Assembly (NCBI RefSeq): GCF_039555535.1
Contig: NZ_CP154630.1
Span: 695,001 to 759,000, forward strand
Length of the DNA: 64,000 bases
DNA from: Stenotrophomonas maltophilia
GTDB taxonomy: Bacteria; Pseudomonadota; Gammaproteobacteria; Xanthomonadales; Xanthomonadaceae
Direction of reading: 5' to 3'
In this document: one piece after another, positions 49,704 to 62,044 of the stretch
How positions within the stretch are numbered: the stretch's first letter is position 1
Layout of the letters: each line of letters opens with the position of its first letter
Translations under genes and position numbers: made by a program
Notes under the pieces: model-generated
Database searches by the model: none
The model's input: only the letters and a program-made list of their open reading frames with translations
What the model was told of the DNA's origin: nothing

Positions 49704-50150
49704 GTGTTCCAGGGCGAGACGGCCATCACAGTTGACGATAAAGGGCGCATGGCGGTTCCCACCGCTTACCGCGACCTCGTCGCGCGCGCCAGCAACAACC
49801 GTCTCGTGCTGACTTACAACCCGTTCGAAGCCGGCTGCCTGTGGCTGTATGCAGAGTCGGAATGGGAGCGGGTCCGCGACGACGTCATGTCCAAGCCCAA
49901 CACCCAGCGCGTCGTACGCCTGTTGCAGCAGAAGCTGGTCGGCTCGGCCGCCCATCTGGAGCTGGACGGCAACGGTCGCATCAGCATCCCCGCCAGCCAC
50001 CGCGGTGCGGTGGGCATTGAGAAGAAGGCGGTATTGCTCGGTATGGGCGACAAGTTCGAATTGTGGAGCGAGCAGGCGCATCGGGCCCTGATCCAGCAGA
50101 CGTTGTCTGACGAGGATCTGGGTGATGGGTTGCTCGACCTGAAGTTGTGA
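49704..50150 (+). CDS. mraZ: Transcriptional regulator MraZ (GTG start)
   Basis: MraZ is a DNA-binding repressor at the head of the division and cell wall cluster. The 148-residue protein has two SpoVT/AbrB-like repeats, [22 protein letters not shown] and [16 protein letters not shown]. The GTG at 49704 directly precedes FQGET, the normal family N-terminus, with AAGGAT upstream. The longer open frame includes the promoter and operator and is not credible as coding. Its stop region overlaps the rsmH upstream start, and direct repeats in its promoter suggest autoregulation. Confidence 0.94.
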   Translation: MFQGETAITVDDKGRMAVPTAYRDLVARASNNRLVLTYNPFEAGCLWLYAESEWERVRDDVMSKPNTQRVVRLLQQKLVGSAAHLELDGNGRISIPASHRGAVGIEKKAVLLGMGDKFELWSEQAHRALIQQTLSDEDLGDGLLDLKL

Positions 50151-50164
50151 GCCGGGGTGCCCGG

Positions 50165-51133
50165 ATGCGCCCAGAAGCGCAGGCCGGTCACCTTCCGGTG
50201 TCGCAGTCGCCGGCGGTGCACCTGCCGGTCCTGTACACCCAGGTCATCGAAGGCCTGAGGGTGATCGAAAACGGACGTTATCTGGATGGCACGTTCGGTC
50301 GTGGCGGTCATGCACGTGGCGTGCTCACCCAGCTCGGTCCCGAGGGGCGCCTGCTGGTCATGGACAAGGATCCGGAAGCCATCGCCGTTGCCGAGCGCGA
50401 TTTCGCGCCGGACCCGCGCGTGTCCATCTTCCGTGGCAGCTTCGCCCAGCTGCTGCAGTGGGATGCGACGGCTGAAGGCCTGGACGGCGTGCTCTTCGAC
50501 CTGGGCGTGTCGTCGCCGCAGCTGGACGTGGCCGAACGTGGCTTCAGCTTCGGCAAGGACGGCCCGCTGGACATGCGCATGGACCCGGACAGCGGCGAAA
50601 GCGCCGCGCAGTGGATCAACCGCGTGGAAGACCGCGAGATCGCTGACGTGCTGTGGACCTATGGCGAAGAACGCCAGAGCCGCCGCATCGCGCGTGCCAT
50701 CGTGGCGCGCCGCGAGAAGCAGCCGTTCACCCGTACTGCCGAGCTGGCCGAGCTGATCGCCTCGGTGATGCCACGTGGCAAGGACAAGATCCATCCGGCC
50801 ACGCGCAGCTTCCAGGCCATCCGCATCCACATCAACCGCGAGCTGGCCGATCTGGAAGCCGGCCTCGATGCGGCGGTGGAGCGGCTCAAGCCCGGTGGCC
50901 GCCTGGCGGTGATCAGCTTCCATTCGCTGGAAGACCGCATCGTCAAGCAGTACATGAACCGCCTGGCCAAGGCGCCGCCGGCCAACCGCCGCCTGCCCGA
51001 GGCGGTCGCGTTCGTGCCGACGCTGGACCTGATCGGCGGTGCCATCAAGGCCACCGACGAGGAACTGGCCGCCAACCCGCGCGCCCGCAGCGCCGTGCTG
51101 CGCGTGGCCCAGAAGCGGGAGGCCGACGCATGA
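50165..51133 (+). CDS. rsmH: 16S rRNA (cytosine(1402)-N4)-methyltransferase RsmH (MraW)
   Basis: RsmH methylates N4 of C1402 in 16S rRNA, the same nucleotide modified by RsmI, whose gene lies 5 kb upstream. The 322-residue protein has [20 protein letters not shown], the SAM site [39 protein letters not shown], and [21 protein letters not shown] at 50147 that overlaps the mraZ stop by 4 bp is an alternative start, adding six residues. Downstream it overlaps ftsL by 4 bp (ATGA). Confidence 0.94.
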   Translation: MRPEAQAGHLPVSQSPAVHLPVLYTQVIEGLRVIENGRYLDGTFGRGGHARGVLTQLGPEGRLLVMDKDPEAIAVAERDFAPDPRVSIFRGSFAQLLQWDATAEGLDGVLFDLGVSSPQLDVAERGFSFGKDGPLDMRMDPDSGESAAQWINRVEDREIADVLWTYGEERQSRRIARAIVARREKQPFTRTAELAELIASVMPRGKDKIHPATRSFQAIRIHINRELADLEAGLDAAVERLKPGGRLAVISFHSLEDRIVKQYMNRLAKAPPANRRLPEAVAFVPTLDLIGGAIKATDEELAANPRARSAVLRVAQKREADA

Positions 51134-51393
51134 GCCGGCTGCTGCTGATCATCCTGTTGGCCTCGACCGTGGCCTCGGCGATCGGCGTCGTGTTCGTGCG
51201 TCACCGTCATCGGCAGACGTTCATCGAGCTGTCGCGCGCCGAACGCAAGCGCGATGACATCAACCTGGAATTCGGCCGCCTGCAGCTGGAACAGGCCACG
51301 CTGGCCGAAGCCAACCGCGTCGATCGCATCGCCCGCGAAAAGCTCGGCATGAAGTTCCCCGAAGCAGGGGACATCGTGGTGGTGCGGCCATGA
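51130..51393 (+). CDS. ftsL: Cell division protein FtsL
   Basis: This 87-residue bitopic membrane protein has a short cytoplasmic end, one helix ([20 protein letters not shown]) and a periplasmic coiled coil with leucine-like heptads ([20 protein letters not shown]). It ends with [17 protein letters not shown], typical of FtsL. It works with FtsB and FtsQ to activate FtsWI. Position between rsmH and ftsI confirms the assignment. It overlaps both neighbours by 4 bp. Confidence 0.95.
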   Translation: MSRLLLIILLASTVASAIGVVFVRHRHRQTFIELSRAERKRDDINLEFGRLQLEQATLAEANRVDRIAREKLGMKFPEAGDIVVVRP

Positions 51394-53234
51394 GCAAGAC
51401 CGGCCGCAACCGCCCGCGCAACGCCTTCAACCTGCGCCAGCGCCTGCGCTGGGTCGCGCTGGCGCTTGGCCTGTGCTCGGTGTCGCTGGTCGGTCGTGCC
51501 GCCTACGTGCAGATCATCAACAGCGACTTCTACCAGCGCCAGGGCGAGGCCCGTTACCTGCGCGAGCTGCCGATCAAGACCTCGCGCGGGATGATCACCG
51601 ACCGCAACGGCGAGCCGCTGGCGGTGTCCACCCCGGTCGCGTCGATCTGGGTCAACCCGCAGGACCTGCTGCGTTCGCCCGAGCGCATTCCGGAGCTGGC
51701 CCAGGCGGTCGGCATGTCGGTGGATGAGCTGAGCAGCCGCCTGTCGCAGAAGTCGGACAAGGAATTCATGTACCTGCGTCGCCGGATCAATCCGGACGAG
51801 GCAGAGAAGGTGGTCGCGCTGAAGATTCCGGGCGTGGCCGCGCAGCGCGAGTTCCGCCGCTTCTACCCACAGGGTGAGGCGATGGCGCACGTGCTGGGCT
51901 TCACCAACATCGACGACCGCGGCCAGGAAGGCCTTGAGCTGGCGTTCGACGAATGGCTGCGCGGCAAGGCCGGCGCCAAGCGGGTCATCCGCAATCGCAA
52001 GGGCGAGACCGTCGAAAGCGATCTGCTGCGCGCTGCTGAACCGGGTAAGGACCTGACCCTCAGCATCGACCGCCGCATCCAGTACCTGGCGTTCAAGGAA
52101 CTGCGCAACGCGCTGGTGGCCAACAAGGCGGCCGGCGGTTCGATGGTGATCATGGACGTGACCACCGGCGAGATCCTGGCCATGGTCAACCTGCCGACCT
52201 ACAACCCGAATTCGCTGACCGGCGCGCTGCCCGATGCGCGCCGCAACCGTGCGGTGACCGACCTGGTCGAGCCGGGTTCGACGATGAAGCCGCTGACCAT
52301 CGCCACCGCGCTGCAGGCCGGTGCGGTGACCAAGGACACCATCATCGATACCAACCCGGGTTACATGCAGGTAGCCCGCTTCACCATCCGCGACGTGCCA
52401 CGCAACAACGGCGTGCTGAACGTGACCGGCGTGATCACCCGCAGTTCCAACATCGGCGCGGCCAAGGTTGCGGCGAAGATGCCGGACCAGGTGTTCTACG
52501 ACGGCGTGCGCCGCTTCGGCTACGGCTCGGTGCCGCACAGCGGCTTCCCGGGTGAATCCGGTGGCGTGGTGCGGCGCCCGGCCAACTGGGACGGTGCCAC
52601 CAAGACCACCATGTCCTACGGCTACGGCCTGAACGTGACGCCGCTGCAGATCGCCACCGCCTACTCGGCGCTGGCCAATGGCGGCAAGTTGATCGCGCCG
52701 ACCTTTGTCAAGGGCCAGCGCAACGAAGCGCATCAGATCATCGACGAGAACGTCGCCAGGCAGGTGGTGGCGATGATGGAAACGGTGGTTACCCAGGGTG
52801 GCGCCAAGCAGGCAGCGGTGCTGGGTTACCGCGTGGCCGGCAAGACCGGTACCGCGCGCAAGACCGGCCCCGGCGGCTACGAGCGCGGCCACTACAACGC
52901 GCTGTTTGCCGGCGTGGTGCCGGCCACCAACCCGCGCTTCGCCACCGTCATCGTCATCAACGACCCGCAGGCCGGCAAGTTCTACGGCGGCCTGGTGTCG
53001 GCGCCGGTCTACCACAACGTGATGGAAGGCACCCTGCGCCTGATGGACGTGCCGCTGGACGACCTGCAGTCGTGGCTGGCCGCGCAGCAGTCCGGCAAGG
53101 TCGGCCACTCGGCCTCGATCCTGCCTGCGCCGCCGGCCGAAGCCGCGTTGCCGGTGGATGCCGCCGCTGAATTCGATGCTGCGCTGCCCAGCGCGCATGC
53201 CCAGACGCCGCCCGCTACGGGAGGCACGCAATGA
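51390..53234 (+). CDS. ftsI: Division-specific peptidoglycan transpeptidase FtsI (PBP3)
   Basis: FtsI is the septal class B penicillin-binding protein, anchored in the inner membrane. The 614-residue protein has a membrane anchor ([20 protein letters not shown]). A pedestal domain follows, then the transpeptidase motifs STMK (active-site Ser, in [14 protein letters not shown]), SSN ([11 protein letters not shown]) and KTG ([13 protein letters not shown]). A C-terminal tail of about 40 residues rich in Ala and Pro follows the catalytic domain. It overlaps ftsL and murE by 4 bp each. Confidence 0.97.
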   Translation: MSKTGRNRPRNAFNLRQRLRWVALALGLCSVSLVGRAAYVQIINSDFYQRQGEARYLRELPIKTSRGMITDRNGEPLAVSTPVASIWVNPQDLLRSPERIPELAQAVGMSVDELSSRLSQKSDKEFMYLRRRINPDEAEKVVALKIPGVAAQREFRRFYPQGEAMAHVLGFTNIDDRGQEGLELAFDEWLRGKAGAKRVIRNRKGETVESDLLRAAEPGKDLTLSIDRRIQYLAFKELRNALVANKAAGGSMVIMDVTTGEILAMVNLPTYNPNSLTGALPDARRNRAVTDLVEPGSTMKPLTIATALQAGAVTKDTIIDTNPGYMQVARFTIRDVPRNNGVLNVTGVITRSSNIGAAKVAAKMPDQVFYDGVRRFGYGSVPHSGFPGESGGVVRRPANWDGATKTTMSYGYGLNVTPLQIATAYSALANGGKLIAPTFVKGQRNEAHQIIDENVARQVVAMMETVVTQGGAKQAAVLGYRVAGKTGTARKTGPGGYERGHYNALFAGVVPATNPRFATVIVINDPQAGKFYGGLVSAPVYHNVMEGTLRLMDVPLDDLQSWLAAQQSGKVGHSASILPAPPAEAALPVDAAAEFDAALPSAHAQTPPATGGTQ

Positions 53235-54739
53235 GTCCTTCGATGTTGCTTTCGCAGTTGCTTCCGGACGTGGCCCTGGCGGGCCATGATCCCGTTCTGA
53301 CCGGCCTGGTGCTGGACAGCCGCGCCGTGCGCCCCGGCAATGCCTTCGTCGCCATCGCCGGTTTCGGCGCACATGGCCTGGGCTTTGTCGAGCAGGCCCG
53401 CGCGGCGGGCGCTGGCGTCATCCTGTTCGAACCGCCGGCACCTGCCGAGCTGCCGGCCCCGGCCGATGCGATTGCGGTGCCGGGCCTGCGCGCGCGCATG
53501 GGCGCAATGGCCGACCAGTTCCATGGCGCACCGTCGCGGGCGATGGCGATGGTCGGCGTGACCGGCACCAACGGCAAGACCTCCACCGTGCAGCTGCTGG
53601 CCCAGGCCTGGCACCTGCTCGGTACGCCCAGTGGCAGTATCGGCACGCTGGGCGCCGGACTTTATGGTGCGGTTGAACCGACCGGCTTCACCACGCCACT
53701 GGTGCTGCAGATGCATGCGCTGCTGGCGCAGCTGCGCGACGCCGGTGCGCGCGCGGTGGCGATGGAAGTCAGCTCGCACGCGCTGGACCAGGGCCGCGTG
53801 GATGCCGTGCACTACGACGTGGCGGTGTTCACCAACCTCACCCGCGACCATCTGGACTACCACGGCGACATGGCCAGCTATGGCGCGGCCAAGGCACGGC
53901 TGTTCCATCGCCCGGGCCTGAAGGCGGCGGTGATCAACCTGGACGACGCCTTCGGCCGCCAGCTGTTCGCCGGCCTGCCGGCGGGCGTGCAGCCGATCGG
54001 CCTGAGCTCGCGTGGTGCCGGCGAGGCCAGCGTGCGCGCCGAGGCGCTGCAGCTGGATGGCCGTGGCATTGCGTTCGAACTGGTCATCGACGGCCAGCGT
54101 GCGGCGGTGCAGTCGCCGCTGCTGGGCCGCTTCAACGTGGACAACCTGCTGGCGGTGGCCGGTACCCTGCATGCGCAGGGCCAGCCGCTGCCGCGCATCG
54201 CCGAAGTGCTGTCGGCGCTGCAGCCGATCCGTGGCCGCATGAACCGCCTCGGCGGCGAAGACGGCCTGCCGACCGTGGTGGTCGATTACGCACATACCCC
54301 GGACGCGCTGGAACAGGCGCTGGACAGCCTGCACGGCCATCTGCAGGGTACGCTGTTCTGCGTGTTCGGCTGCGGTGGCGAGCGTGATACCGGCAAGCGT
54401 CCGCAGATGGCTGCGATCGCCGAGCGCCTGGCCAACCAGGTCATCGTCACCGACGACAACCCGCGTGGCGAGGATGGCGACGTGATCGTGGCCGACATCC
54501 TGGCCGGCTTCCAGAACGCCGAGGCGGTGACCGTGCAGCGCAGCCGCGCGCGTGCGATCGGCCTGGCGGTGAAGCGCGCCGGTGCCGGCGACATCATCCT
54601 GATTGCCGGCAAGGGCCACGAGCCGTACCAGGAGGTCAATGGCGTGCGCCATGACTTCGACGACACCGAAGTGGCGGCCGCTGCGTTGGCTGCCAAGGCC
54701 GGTGTTCTGAGCTCGCAGGCCGGGGAGGGCGCCGCATGA
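53231..54739 (+). CDS. murE: UDP-MurNAc-L-Ala-D-Glu:meso-diaminopimelate ligase
   Basis: MurE adds the third residue of the peptidoglycan stem peptide in the cytoplasm. The 502-residue Mur ligase has the ATP site [29 protein letters not shown] and [15 protein letters not shown]. The C-terminal signature DDNPRGED selects meso-diaminopimelate rather than lysine, as expected for a Gram-negative. It overlaps ftsI and murF by 4 bp. Confidence 0.97.
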   Translation: MSPSMLLSQLLPDVALAGHDPVLTGLVLDSRAVRPGNAFVAIAGFGAHGLGFVEQARAAGAGVILFEPPAPAELPAPADAIAVPGLRARMGAMADQFHGAPSRAMAMVGVTGTNGKTSTVQLLAQAWHLLGTPSGSIGTLGAGLYGAVEPTGFTTPLVLQMHALLAQLRDAGARAVAMEVSSHALDQGRVDAVHYDVAVFTNLTRDHLDYHGDMASYGAAKARLFHRPGLKAAVINLDDAFGRQLFAGLPAGVQPIGLSSRGAGEASVRAEALQLDGRGIAFELVIDGQRAAVQSPLLGRFNVDNLLAVAGTLHAQGQPLPRIAEVLSALQPIRGRMNRLGGEDGLPTVVVDYAHTPDALEQALDSLHGHLQGTLFCVFGCGGERDTGKRPQMAAIAERLANQVIVTDDNPRGEDGDVIVADILAGFQNAEAVTVQRSRARAIGLAVKRAGAGDIILIAGKGHEPYQEVNGVRHDFDDTEVAAAALAAKAGVLSSQAGEGAA

Positions 54740-56130
54740 AGCGCACCCTGCTTTCGCTGATCGCACATTGGGCCGGCGGCGAGATCCACGGCGACGACGT
54801 GGCCATCGATGCGGTCAGCCATGACACCCGCAGCCTTGGCCCGGGCAGCCTGTACGTGGCGCTGCGCGGCGAACGTTTCGATGGCCATGATTTCGCTGCC
54901 GACGCGCTGGCCCGTGGTGCCAGCGCGCTGCTGGTCGAGCGCCTGCTGCCCATCGAACTGCCGCAGGTGCTGGTGGCTGACAGCGAACTGGCGCTGGCGA
55001 AGATCGCCACCGGCATGCAGCGTGACCGCGGCACCGAGGTGTTCGCGATCACCGGCAGCAACGGCAAGACCAGCGTGAAGAGCCTGCTGCTGTCGATCCT
55101 GCAGCAGGTGGCACAGCACGCGCACAAGGTGGTCTACGCCAACCCGGGCAACCGCAACAACGAGATCGGCCTGCCGCTGGCGGTGATCGATGCGCCGGAA
55201 GATGCCGACTACGCCGTCTACGAGATGGGCGCCGGCAAGCCGGGCGACATCGCCTACCTCACCGACATCGCCCGCCCGCGCTATGCGCTGGTCAACAACA
55301 TCGCCCCGGCACACCTGGAACGCATGGGCAGCCTGCTCGGCGTGGCAGTGACCAAGGGGGCAATCTATGCCGCACTGCCGGCTGATGGCGTGGCGGTGAT
55401 CAATGTCGACGATGCCTACGGCCGCTGGTTCGAACAGCATTTCGTCGGCACCCCGCCGCGTTGCCGCGTGCTGCGCTACGGCCTGGAACATACCGCCGAC
55501 GTGACCGCGCGCGACATTCGCGCCGGCGCGCAGGGCAGCCAGTTCACCCTGGTTTCGCCAGCCGGCGAAGCCCGCGTGGTGCTCGGCCTGCCGGGCCGCC
55601 ACAACGTCAGCAACGCGCTGGCCGCGGCCAGCCTGGCGCTGGCCGCGGGCGTCGACCTGGCGCTGATTGCCGCCGGCCTGGCCGAAGCGCAGCCGGTGCC
55701 GGGCCGCCAGATCGCCCATCAGCTGCGCAACGGCGCGGTGCTGGTGGATGACAGCTACAACGCCAATCCCGGCTCGCTGGCTGCGGCCATCGATGCCCTG
55801 GCCGCCGCCCCGGAAGAGGGCTGGCTGGTGCTGGGCGACATGCGCGAGCTGGGCCCGGATGCCGAGGCGCTGCATGCGCAGGCGGGCATCCGCGCACGCG
55901 CTGCCGGGTTGAAGCGGCTGTATGCGCTGGGTCCGCTCAGTGCCGCCGCTGCGGCCGCCTTCGGTGAAGGTGGTCGCCATTTCGCTACCCATGGTGCGCT
56001 GTCACAGGCGCTGCAGGATGAGTTGCACGCTGGTGTGCGCTGCCTGGTCAAGGGTTCCCGTGGCAGTGCCATGGACCTGATCGTCAAAGCGCTGCTGGCG
56101 CAAGGAGAGGAATCCCCGCATGTTGTATGA
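54736..56130 (+). CDS. murF: UDP-MurNAc-tripeptide:D-Ala-D-Ala ligase
   Basis: MurF completes the UDP-MurNAc-pentapeptide by adding D-Ala-D-Ala. The 464-residue protein has [20 protein letters not shown] at the N-domain, the P-loop [43 protein letters not shown] and [17 protein letters not shown]. It starts on an ATGA overlap with murE and runs 11 bp into mraY. Confidence 0.97.
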   Translation: MKRTLLSLIAHWAGGEIHGDDVAIDAVSHDTRSLGPGSLYVALRGERFDGHDFAADALARGASALLVERLLPIELPQVLVADSELALAKIATGMQRDRGTEVFAITGSNGKTSVKSLLLSILQQVAQHAHKVVYANPGNRNNEIGLPLAVIDAPEDADYAVYEMGAGKPGDIAYLTDIARPRYALVNNIAPAHLERMGSLLGVAVTKGAIYAALPADGVAVINVDDAYGRWFEQHFVGTPPRCRVLRYGLEHTADVTARDIRAGAQGSQFTLVSPAGEARVVLGLPGRHNVSNALAAASLALAAGVDLALIAAGLAEAQPVPGRQIAHQLRNGAVLVDDSYNANPGSLAAAIDALAAAPEEGWLVLGDMRELGPDAEALHAQAGIRARAAGLKRLYALGPLSAAAAAAFGEGGRHFATHGALSQALQDELHAGVRCLVKGSRGSAMDLIVKALLAQGEESPHVV

Positions 56131-57205
56131 ACTGGCTCGATGGTTGCAGCAGTTGGAGAGCCTGTTCGGGCTGTTCAACTACCAGACGTTCCGCGCCATC
56201 CTTGCCGCGTTGACGGCGCTGTTCCTGTCGCTGTGGCTCGGCCCGGCGATGATCCGCAAGCTTGCCCAGTTCAAGGGCGGCCAGCCGATCCGCAAGGACG
56301 GTCCGCAGACCCATTTCTCCAAGGCCGGTACGCCGACCATGGGCGGTTCGCTGATCCTGCTCACCATCACCCTGTCGGTGCTGATGTGGGCCGACCTGCG
56401 CAACCGCTACGTGTGGCTGGTGCTGGCGGTGATGCTGTGCTTCGGTGCCATCGGCTGGTATGACGACTGGATCAAGATCGTCCGTCGCGATCCGAACGGC
56501 CTGAAGTCGCGCTGGAAGTACCTGCTGCAGTCGATCTTCGGCCTGGCCGCGGGCCTGTTCCTGTTCTACACGGCAGATGTACCGGCAGCGCTGACCTTCT
56601 ACATCCCGATGTTCAAGTCGATCGCGCTGCCGCTGGCCGGCATCGGCTTCGTGGCTATCGCCTACTTCTGGATCGTCGGCTTCTCCAACGCGGTGAACCT
56701 GACCGACGGCCTGGACGGCCTGGCGATCATGCCCACCGTGCTGGTGGCCTGCGCGCTGGGCGTGTTCGCCTATGCCTCGGGCAACGCGGTGTTCGCCAAC
56801 TACCTGCAGATCCCGCAGATTCCGGGTGCCGGCGAGCTGGTCATCATCTGCGCGGCCATTGCCGGTGCGGGCCTGGGCTTCCTCTGGTTCAACACCTATC
56901 CGGCCATGGTCTTCATGGGCGACATCGGTGCGCTGGCGCTGGGCGCGGTGCTGGGCACGATCGCGGTGATCACCCGCCAGGAACTGGTGCTGGTGATCAT
57001 GGGCGGCGTGTTCGTCATCGAAACGCTGTCGGTGATGATCCAGGTCGCCTCGTTCAAGCTGACCGGCAAGCGCGTGTTCCGCATGGCGCCGATCCACCAC
57101 CATTTCGAACTGAAGGGCTGGCCGGAGCCGCGCGTGATCGTGCGCTTCTGGATCATCTCCGTCGTGCTCGTGCTGATCGGCCTGGCCACGTTGAAGGTGC
57201 GCTGA
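56120..57205 (+). CDS. mraY: Phospho-MurNAc-pentapeptide transferase MraY
   Basis: MraY transfers phospho-MurNAc-pentapeptide to undecaprenyl phosphate, forming lipid I in the inner membrane. The 361-residue polytopic protein shows [11 protein letters not shown], the aspartate pair in [23 protein letters not shown] and the histidine motif [13 protein letters not shown]. About ten helices are evident. The start at 56120 ([20 protein letters not shown]) agrees with the family and overlaps murF by 11 bp. Confidence 0.97.
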   Translation: MLYELARWLQQLESLFGLFNYQTFRAILAALTALFLSLWLGPAMIRKLAQFKGGQPIRKDGPQTHFSKAGTPTMGGSLILLTITLSVLMWADLRNRYVWLVLAVMLCFGAIGWYDDWIKIVRRDPNGLKSRWKYLLQSIFGLAAGLFLFYTADVPAALTFYIPMFKSIALPLAGIGFVAIAYFWIVGFSNAVNLTDGLDGLAIMPTVLVACALGVFAYASGNAVFANYLQIPQIPGAGELVIICAAIAGAGLGFLWFNTYPAMVFMGDIGALALGAVLGTIAVITRQELVLVIMGGVFVIETLSVMIQVASFKLTGKRVFRMAPIHHHFELKGWPEPRVIVRFWIISVVLVLIGLATLKVR

Positions 57206-57206
57206 G

Positions 57207-58526
57207 ATGAACGACCTGTCCCGCCAGGCAACGCGCCTTGAAGCCATCGAAGGCAGCTACGACAAGTGGCTGCTGGGCGCGATCATCGCGCTCACCGGCG
57301 TGGGCGTGGTGATGGTGGCGTCCAGCTCGATCGCGCTGATGAGCAGTCCGTTCTACTACCTCAACCGCCATCTGATCTTCCTGGCGGTGGGTATCGTGCT
57401 GGCGGTCATCGCCGCCCGCACCGAGCTGAAGTCCATCGAGCAGTACAACCAGATGCTGCTGCTGGGCTGCTTCGTGCTGCTGCTGGCAGTGTTCATGCCC
57501 GGCCTGGGCAGCACCGTCAACGGTGCGCGCCGCTGGATCAACCTGGGCATCTCCAAGTTCCAGACGGTCGAAGCGGTGAAGGTGCTCTACATCGTGTGGC
57601 TGTCCAGCTACCTGGTGCGTTTCCGCGACGAGGTCAACGCGACCTGGCCGGCGATGCTCAAGCCGTTGGGCGTGGCCGGTGCGCTGGTGGTACTGCTGCT
57701 GCTGCAGCCCGACTTCGGTTCGTCCACCCTGCTGCTGGCGATCACCGCCGGCATGCTGGTGCTGGGCGGGGTGAACATGCCGCGCATGTCGATGCCGGTG
57801 ATCATCGGCCTGGTCGGCATGAGCGCGCTGGCGATCATCGAGCCGTACCGCATGCGCCGCATCACCTCCTTCCTGGACCCGTGGGCCGACCAGCAGGGCG
57901 ACGGCTACCAGCTGTCCAACGCGCTGATGGCCGTGGGCCGTGGCGAGTGGACCGGCGTCGGCCTGGGCAATTCGGTGCAGAAGCTGTACTACCTGCCCGA
58001 AGCGCACACCGACTTCATCTTCTCGGTCACCGCCGAGGAATTCGGCTTCCTGGGCACCTGCGTGATCGTGGCCCTGTACGCGCTGCTGGTCGGCCGCACC
58101 TTCTGGCTGGGCATGCGCTGCGTGGAAATGAAGCGCCACTTCTCCGGCTACATCGCCTTCGGCATCGGCCTGTGGATCAGCATGCAGACCTTTGTTTCGA
58201 TCGGCGTGAACCTGGGCATCCTGCCGACCAAGGGCCTCACCCTGCCGTTGATCTCCTCCGGCGGCTCGTCGGTGCTGATGACCTGCGTCGCGATGGGCCT
58301 GCTGCTGCGCGTGTCCTATGAACTCAAGCGCGCCGAGCGCCGCCAGGCCGTGCGCATCGGTGGCGCCGAAGACGTTGCTGCCGAGCCGAGCGACGAGCCG
58401 GCCGCGCCGGTGGCCGCAAGCGTCCCGATGAGCGCCGAGCCGGTGGCTGCCGCTGCGCCGAACGCTGCGCGTGGCACCAGCCGCCTGCAGTCGCGCATCG
58501 AACCGACCTTCGGGAGGCTGTCATGA
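57207..58526 (+). CDS. ftsW: Septal peptidoglycan polymerase FtsW (SEDS family)
   Basis: FtsW is the SEDS glycosyltransferase that works with FtsI at the septum. The 439-residue protein has ten predicted helices, [20 protein letters not shown] (usual FQPSE replaced by FQTVE), [34 protein letters not shown] and [15 protein letters not shown] cytoplasmic C-terminal extension of about 60 residues (rich in Ala, Pro and Glu) follows the last helix and is longer than in E. coli. It begins 1 bp after the mraY stop and overlaps murG by 4 bp. Confidence 0.96.
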   Translation: MNDLSRQATRLEAIEGSYDKWLLGAIIALTGVGVVMVASSSIALMSSPFYYLNRHLIFLAVGIVLAVIAARTELKSIEQYNQMLLLGCFVLLLAVFMPGLGSTVNGARRWINLGISKFQTVEAVKVLYIVWLSSYLVRFRDEVNATWPAMLKPLGVAGALVVLLLLQPDFGSSTLLLAITAGMLVLGGVNMPRMSMPVIIGLVGMSALAIIEPYRMRRITSFLDPWADQQGDGYQLSNALMAVGRGEWTGVGLGNSVQKLYYLPEAHTDFIFSVTAEEFGFLGTCVIVALYALLVGRTFWLGMRCVEMKRHFSGYIAFGIGLWISMQTFVSIGVNLGILPTKGLTLPLISSGGSSVLMTCVAMGLLLRVSYELKRAERRQAVRIGGAEDVAAEPSDEPAAPVAASVPMSAEPVAAAAPNAARGTSRLQSRIEPTFGRLS

Positions 58527-59608
58527 GCAGCGCTTCCAGCGCCCGCCCGGTGATGATCCTGGCCGGAGGTACCGGCGGTCATATCTTCCCCGGCCTGGCC
58601 GTGGCCCGCGTGCTGCGCGAGCGTGGCGTGCCGGTGACCTGGATGGGCGCCGAAGGTGCGATGGAAACCCGCCTGGTGCCGCAGCACGACATCGCGATCG
58701 ACACGCTGGCCATCACCGGCCTGCGCGGCAAGGGCAAGCTGGCGTTGCTGGCTGCGCCGTGGCGGCTGATGCGTGCGCTGCGCGCGGCTGGCATGATCAT
58801 CCGCAAGCGCCAGCCGCGTGCAGTGGTGGCCTTCGGTGGCTTTGCCTCCGGCCCCGGTGGCATGGCCACGCGCCTGCATGGCCTGCCGCTGATCGTGCAT
58901 GAGCAGAACCGCGCACCGGGCCTGACCAATCGCATCCTGTCGCGCTATGCGCGCCGCCTGCTGACCGGTTTCCCGGGCACCTTCGCCGCGCGCGAGGAGT
59001 TCGTCGGCAATCCGGTGCGTGCAGAAATCGCCGCCATCGCACCGCCGGAACAACGCTTCGCCCACCGCCACGGCCCGCTGCGCGTGCTGGTGGTGGGTGG
59101 CAGCCAGGGTGCACGTGCACTCAATGCCGGCGTGCCGCAGGCGATTGCCGCGCTGGGCGCCGGCGTGCCGGTGCAGGTGCGCCATCAGAGCGGCGAGAAG
59201 ATGCATGCCGAGGCGGTCGAGGCGTATGCCAAGGCCGGCGTGCAGGCTGAAATCACGCCGTTCATCGCTGACATGGCCGAGGCCTTCGCCTGGGCCGACC
59301 TGGTCGTATGCCGCTCCGGCGCGTCCACGCTGGCCGAGCTGTGCGCGGTCGGTGTCGGCAGCGTGCTGGTGCCATTCCCCGCTGCCGTCGACGATCACCA
59401 GACCCGCAATGCGGAGTACCTGGTCGAGCGCGGTGCGGCGGTATTGCTGAAGCAGGACGGAACGCTGGCCGACGGCATTGCCGCACTGCTGCGCGATCTG
59501 TCCGAAAATCCCGCCCGCCGCATGCAGATGGCGCAAGCCGCGCGTGCCCTGGCCAAGGTCGATGCCGCCGAGCGCATCGCCGATATCATTCTTGAGGAAG
59601 CTGTATGA
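58523..59608 (+). CDS. murG: Lipid II synthase MurG
   Basis: MurG adds GlcNAc to lipid I on the cytoplasmic face of the membrane. The 361-residue GT28 enzyme has the N-domain glycine-rich loop [17 protein letters not shown] and ALVHEQN-like [14 protein letters not shown]. The C-domain has [28 protein letters not shown], and [15 protein letters not shown] with [20 protein letters not shown] for the UDP-GlcNAc site. It starts on an ATGA overlap with ftsW. Confidence 0.97.
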   Translation: MSSASSARPVMILAGGTGGHIFPGLAVARVLRERGVPVTWMGAEGAMETRLVPQHDIAIDTLAITGLRGKGKLALLAAPWRLMRALRAAGMIIRKRQPRAVVAFGGFASGPGGMATRLHGLPLIVHEQNRAPGLTNRILSRYARRLLTGFPGTFAAREEFVGNPVRAEIAAIAPPEQRFAHRHGPLRVLVVGGSQGARALNAGVPQAIAALGAGVPVQVRHQSGEKMHAEAVEAYAKAGVQAEITPFIADMAEAFAWADLVVCRSGASTLAELCAVGVGSVLVPFPAAVDDHQTRNAEYLVERGAAVLLKQDGTLADGIAALLRDLSENPARRMQMAQAARALAKVDAAERIADIILEEAV

Positions 59609-59648
59609 AGAAGGCATGCCACCGCGCCTGCCCTGCGCGAGGCCGCGC

Positions 59649-61085
59649 ATGATCCGCCGCCTGCACGACACCAACGACCTGGTGCGCGCATTCCCGCGCG
59701 TGCATTTCGTCGGCATCGGCGGCACCGGCATGAGCGGTATCGCCGAAGTGATGCTGACGCTGGGCTATGAAGTGTCCGGCTCGGACAACGCCGACAACGT
59801 GGCGACCCGCCGCCTGGCCAGCCTGGGTGCGCGCATCATGCGCGGCCACTCGGCGGCCAACGTGCTGGGCACCGACTGCGTGGTGGTCTCCAGCGCCATC
59901 CGCGAAGACAACCCGGAACTGATGGAAGCGCGCAGCCAGCGCATTCCGATCATGCCGCGCGCAGCGATGCTGGCCGAGCTGATGCGTTTCCGCCGTGGCA
60001 TCGCCGTGGCCGGTACCCATGGCAAGACCACCACCACCAGCCTGACCGCTGCGGTGCTGAGCGAAGGGGGCCTGGACCCGACCTTCGTGATCGGTGGCCA
60101 GTTGCTGGCCGCCGGTGCCAACGCCAAGCTGGGCGGTGGGCAGTGGCTGGTGGCCGAGGCCGACGAAAGCGATGGCAGCTTCCTGCGCCTGAACCCGCTG
60201 ATGTCGATCATCACCAACATCGATGCGGATCATCTGGAGAACTACGGCAACGACTTCGCCCGCGTGCAGGCCGCGTTCGCCGAGTTCCTGCAGCGCCTGC
60301 CGTTCTACGGCCTGGCGGTGCTGTGCATCGACGACCCGGAAGTGGCCGCACTGGCCGCCAAGACCCCGCGCCACGTGATGAGCTACGGCATGAGCCCGCA
60401 GGCGGATGTGCGCGCGGAGAACGTGGTGCAGGAAGGCTCGCGCATGCGCTTCACCCTGCGCCTGCCGCAGGGCACCAGCCAGGAAGTGGTGCTGGCGCTG
60501 CCGGGCAGGCACAACGTGCTGAACGCACTGGCCGCCGCCGCAGTGGGCTGGCAGCTGGGCGTGGCCCCGGATGCCATCGCACGCGCGCTGGAAGCATTTG
60601 CCGGTGTCGGCCGTCGCTTCAACGATCTGGGCGAAGTAACCACCGCCAGCGGTGCCAAGGTCCGCATCATCGATGACTACGGTCATCACCCGAGCGAGCT
60701 GGAAGCGGTGTTCGCCGCCGCCCGTGGAGGCTGGGCCGACAAGCGCCTGGTGGTGGCCTTCCAGCCGCACCGCTACAGCCGTACCCGCGACCAGTTCGAC
60801 AAGTTCGCCGCCGTGCTGTCCAGCGTCGATGCACTGGTGCTGAGCGAGGTCTACCCGGCCGGTGAGGAACCGATTGCCGGTGCCGATTCGCACGCGCTGG
60901 CCCGTGCCATCCGCGCGCGCGGCCGCAGCGAGCCGGTGGTGGTGGGCAAGGCTGCCGAACTGGCCAGCGTGCTGCCGGACGTGCTGCAGGACGGTGACCT
61001 GCTGCTGATGATGGGGGCGGGCGATATTGGTGCCGTCGCGAGCCATATCGCCGTGGAAGGTTTCAAGGCGGAGGGTGAAGCGTGA
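59649..61085 (+). CDS. murC: UDP-N-acetylmuramate:L-alanine ligase
   Basis: MurC adds L-alanine, the first stem residue, to UDP-MurNAc. The 478-residue ligase has [20 protein letters not shown], the ATP site [42 protein letters not shown] and [11 protein letters not shown]. The start at 59649 leaves a 40-bp gap after murG, the only real gap in the cluster. An in-frame ATG at 59616 would close most of it but adds 11 residues (MPPRLPCARPR) unlike the family. It overlaps ddlB by 4 bp. Confidence 0.95.
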   Translation: MIRRLHDTNDLVRAFPRVHFVGIGGTGMSGIAEVMLTLGYEVSGSDNADNVATRRLASLGARIMRGHSAANVLGTDCVVVSSAIREDNPELMEARSQRIPIMPRAAMLAELMRFRRGIAVAGTHGKTTTTSLTAAVLSEGGLDPTFVIGGQLLAAGANAKLGGGQWLVAEADESDGSFLRLNPLMSIITNIDADHLENYGNDFARVQAAFAEFLQRLPFYGLAVLCIDDPEVAALAAKTPRHVMSYGMSPQADVRAENVVQEGSRMRFTLRLPQGTSQEVVLALPGRHNVLNALAAAAVGWQLGVAPDAIARALEAFAGVGRRFNDLGEVTTASGAKVRIIDDYGHHPSELEAVFAAARGGWADKRLVVAFQPHRYSRTRDQFDKFAAVLSSVDALVLSEVYPAGEEPIAGADSHALARAIRARGRSEPVVVGKAAELASVLPDVLQDGDLLLMMGAGDIGAVASHIAVEGFKAEGEA

Positions 61086-62044
61086 GCACGCTGACCTTCC
61101 CGCCGCTGCGCGTGACCGACCCGGCCGTGTTCGGCCGCGTCGCCGTGCTGCTGGGCGGCAGTTCCAGCGAGCGCGAAGTGTCGTTGGACTCCGGCCGCAA
61201 CGTGTTGGAAGCGCTGCAGTCGCGCGGCATCGATGCGTTCGCCGTGGACGGCATCCCGGCGCTGGCCAAGGCGCTGGCCGCTGGCGGCATCGACCGCGTG
61301 TTCAACATCCTGCACGGCCACAACGGTGGCGGTGAGGACGGCATCGTGCAGGGCCTGATGGACGCCTTCGGCGTGCCGTACACCGGTTCGGACGTGCTGG
61401 GCTCGGCGCTGAGCATGGACAAGATCCGCACCAAGCAGGTGTGGCTGTCGCTGGGCCTGCCGACCCCGCAGTACCGGAAGGTCGACGCGTCCAACGTGCA
61501 TCGGCTGGCGGCCGAACTGGGCCTGCCGGTGGTGGTGAAGCCGGCCAACGAAGGTTCAAGCGTAGGCATCAGCCGGGTGACCGATGATGCCGGTCTGGAT
61601 GAGGCCGTGGCGCTGGCCGCGCGCTACGACGGCCAGTTGCTGATGGAGCAGATGGTGGTCGGCGACGAACTGACCGTTGCCATCCTCGGCGACGTCGCGC
61701 TGCCGTCGATCCGCATCGTGCCCAAGGGCCAGTGGTACGACTACAACGCCAAGTACATCGCCGAGGACACCCAGTACCTGTGCCCGGGCCTGGACGGTGA
61801 GGACGAAGAAGAAATCCGGCGCATCGCGCTGGCCGCGTTCCGCGCTGCCGGTTGCCGTGGCTGGGGCCGCGTGGATGTCATGCGTGATCGCAGCAGCGGC
61901 CGCTTCTTCCTGCTGGAAGTGAACACCGCGCCGGGCATGACCAGCCATTCGCTGGTACCCAAGGCGGCCGGCCAGGCCGGCATCAGCTTCGAAGAGCTGG
62001 TGTGGCGCGTGCTGGAACAGACCCTGGAGGCCTCGCACGCATGA
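61082..62044 (+). CDS. ddlB: D-alanine:D-alanine ligase (GTG start)
   Basis: DdlB makes the D-Ala-D-Ala used by MurF. The 320-residue ATP-grasp enzyme has [49 protein letters not shown], and [19 protein letters not shown] with the metal and phosphate ligands. Translation starts at GTG 61082, overlapping the murC stop (GTGA). It overlaps ftsQ by 4 bp. Confidence 0.96.
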   Translation: MSTLTFPPLRVTDPAVFGRVAVLLGGSSSEREVSLDSGRNVLEALQSRGIDAFAVDGIPALAKALAAGGIDRVFNILHGHNGGGEDGIVQGLMDAFGVPYTGSDVLGSALSMDKIRTKQVWLSLGLPTPQYRKVDASNVHRLAAELGLPVVVKPANEGSSVGISRVTDDAGLDEAVALAARYDGQLLMEQMVVGDELTVAILGDVALPSIRIVPKGQWYDYNAKYIAEDTQYLCPGLDGEDEEEIRRIALAAFRAAGCRGWGRVDVMRDRSSGRFFLLEVNTAPGMTSHSLVPKAAGQAGISFEELVWRVLEQTLEASHA